From contig JADKBS010000003.1 of NCBI GenBank assembly GCA_016714985.1, positions 248,001 to 312,000 of the forward strand: a stretch of DNA of 64,000 nt. Direction: 5' to 3'. The notes beneath the pieces are model-generated. The model was not told the DNA's origin. It worked only from the letters and a program-made list of their open reading frames with translations, and ran no database searches. The DNA comes from Saprospiraceae bacterium (GTDB lineage Bacteria > Bacteroidota > Bacteroidia > Chitinophagales > Saprospiraceae). The position numbers and the translations under genes are program-made. This document shows, piece by piece, positions 63,502 through 64,000 of the stretch (the stretch's first letter is position 1; each line of letters begins with the position of its first letter).

Positions 63502-64000
63502 ATGTTTTTTGAACTAACAGAAGAACAAATGGCCGTGCAACAGGCAGCACGGGATTTTGCGCAAAACGTCCTGAAGCCTGGCGTCATCGAGCGTGACCGG
63601 GAGATGAAATACCCGAAGTCCGAAGTCCGGCAAATGGGCGAAATGGGCTTCATGGGCATGATGGTTGACCCCGAATACGGCGGTGGCGGCATGGACACCC
63701 TTAGTTATGTGCTGGCAATGGAGGAAATCTCAAAAGTGGATGCCTCCTGCTCTGTCATCATGTCTGTCAACAATTCGCTCGTATGCTGGGGCATTCAGCA
63801 ATTCGGTAGCGAAGAGCAAAAGGCAAAGTACCTGCCAAAGCTAGCAACGGGCGAATGGATTGGCTCTTTCTGCCTCTCAGAACCCGAAGCGGGCAGTGAC
63901 GCTACCAGCCAACGCACCACCGCTGTGGACATGGGAGACTACTACCTGCTCAATGGCACAAAAAACTGGATCACCAACGGGGGCACTTCCAAAGTACATT
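63502..64000 (+). CDS. Acyl-CoA dehydrogenase, 3' end cut by window
   Basis: The first 166 residues of a short-chain-type acyl-CoA dehydrogenase: LTEEQMAVQQAARDFAQNVL, MGFMGMMVDPEYGGGGMDTL, then the FAD/substrate signature FCLSEPEAGSDATSQRT and NGTKNWITNG. FAD-dependent alpha,beta-oxidation of acyl-CoA in fatty-acid or branched amino-acid catabolism; the catalytic Glu region is beyond the window. Continues off the right edge. Confidence 0.95.
   Translation, partial: MFFELTEEQMAVQQAARDFAQNVLKPGVIERDREMKYPKSEVRQMGEMGFMGMMVDPEYGGGGMDTLSYVLAMEEISKVDASCSVIMSVNNSLVCWGIQQFGSEEQKAKYLPKLATGEWIGSFCLSEPEAGSDATSQRTTAVDMGDYYLLNGTKNWITNGGTSKVH

Overview
The window reads as a chromosomal segment of a Bacteroidota bacterium, most likely the Saprospiria/Saprospiraceae (inferred from gene content; no rRNA is present). 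The evidence is type IX secretion (T9SS) sorting domains of type A and type B, a giant gliding-type adhesin followed by PorP/SprF and OmpA partners, an S74-chaperone tail-fibre-like surface protein, promoters of the Bacteroidota form TTG-N19/20-TAnnTTTG, almost no Shine-Dalgarno sequences, and a crtI-crtB-crtZ carotenoid cluster.

Layout. 1-8.7 kb is an accessory/defence patchwork: a type IIG restriction-modification gene, an orphan Imm51-like immunity gene between two copies of the R-M gene tail, a frameshifted T9SS propeller protein, an Rpn-type PD-(D/E)XK nuclease gene between two copies of an mrr gene start, a DUF937 protein and an orphan Pycsar-effector-like membrane protein. 8.7-12.2 kb is a UvrD-like helicase/RecB-type nuclease. 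12.5-15.5 kb is the carotenoid operon. 15.6-19.9 kb (minus strand) holds an Ig-like lipoprotein, a XerD-type recombinase and an interrupted lipoprotein. 20.3-32.6 kb holds a cell-wall glucosaminidase and the T9SS surface cluster (2,387-aa adhesin, PorP/SprF, OmpA). 32.7-42.5 kb is a tandem duplication of a divergent gene pair (T9SS protein on minus, ~470-aa helical protein on plus), with a DUF433/DUF5615 toxin-antitoxin pair in the second copy. 42.5-47.8 kb carries an Uma2 gene, a Pif1-like helicase and a Septu-like ATPase/HNH pair. 47.9-58.0 kb has a propeller histidine kinase, a LuxR-type regulator and three secreted surface proteins. 58.1-64 kb is more housekeeping: DUF2490, an alkyltransferase-like protein, a divergent TrpF-like barrel, MazG-like, HtpG and an acyl-CoA dehydrogenase cut by the window end.

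The most unusual signal is not one gene. The window carries many short, degenerate, word-like repeats (for example AATTTCCC, GGATTGC, CAACAAT, GAGTTGC, CAACTGC) arranged as imperfect hairpins that abut stop and start codons and in several places lie in frame inside coding sequence. Two near-identical 46-bp blocks sit inside the helicase gene, and their core GAGCTATCTTG recurs in the interrupted lipoprotein. A separate ~100-bp palindromic element occurs twice in opposite orientation (19.7 and 30.3 kb). Several genes combine GC-rich conserved ends with an AT-rich variable block, which suggests module swapping.

At least five genes carry single-base indels, mostly at short homopolymers. Together they look more like residual sequencing/assembly error than decay, so the affected genes are described here as probably intact in the organism. 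All functions are assigned by motif recognition from translated sequence; no database search was possible.
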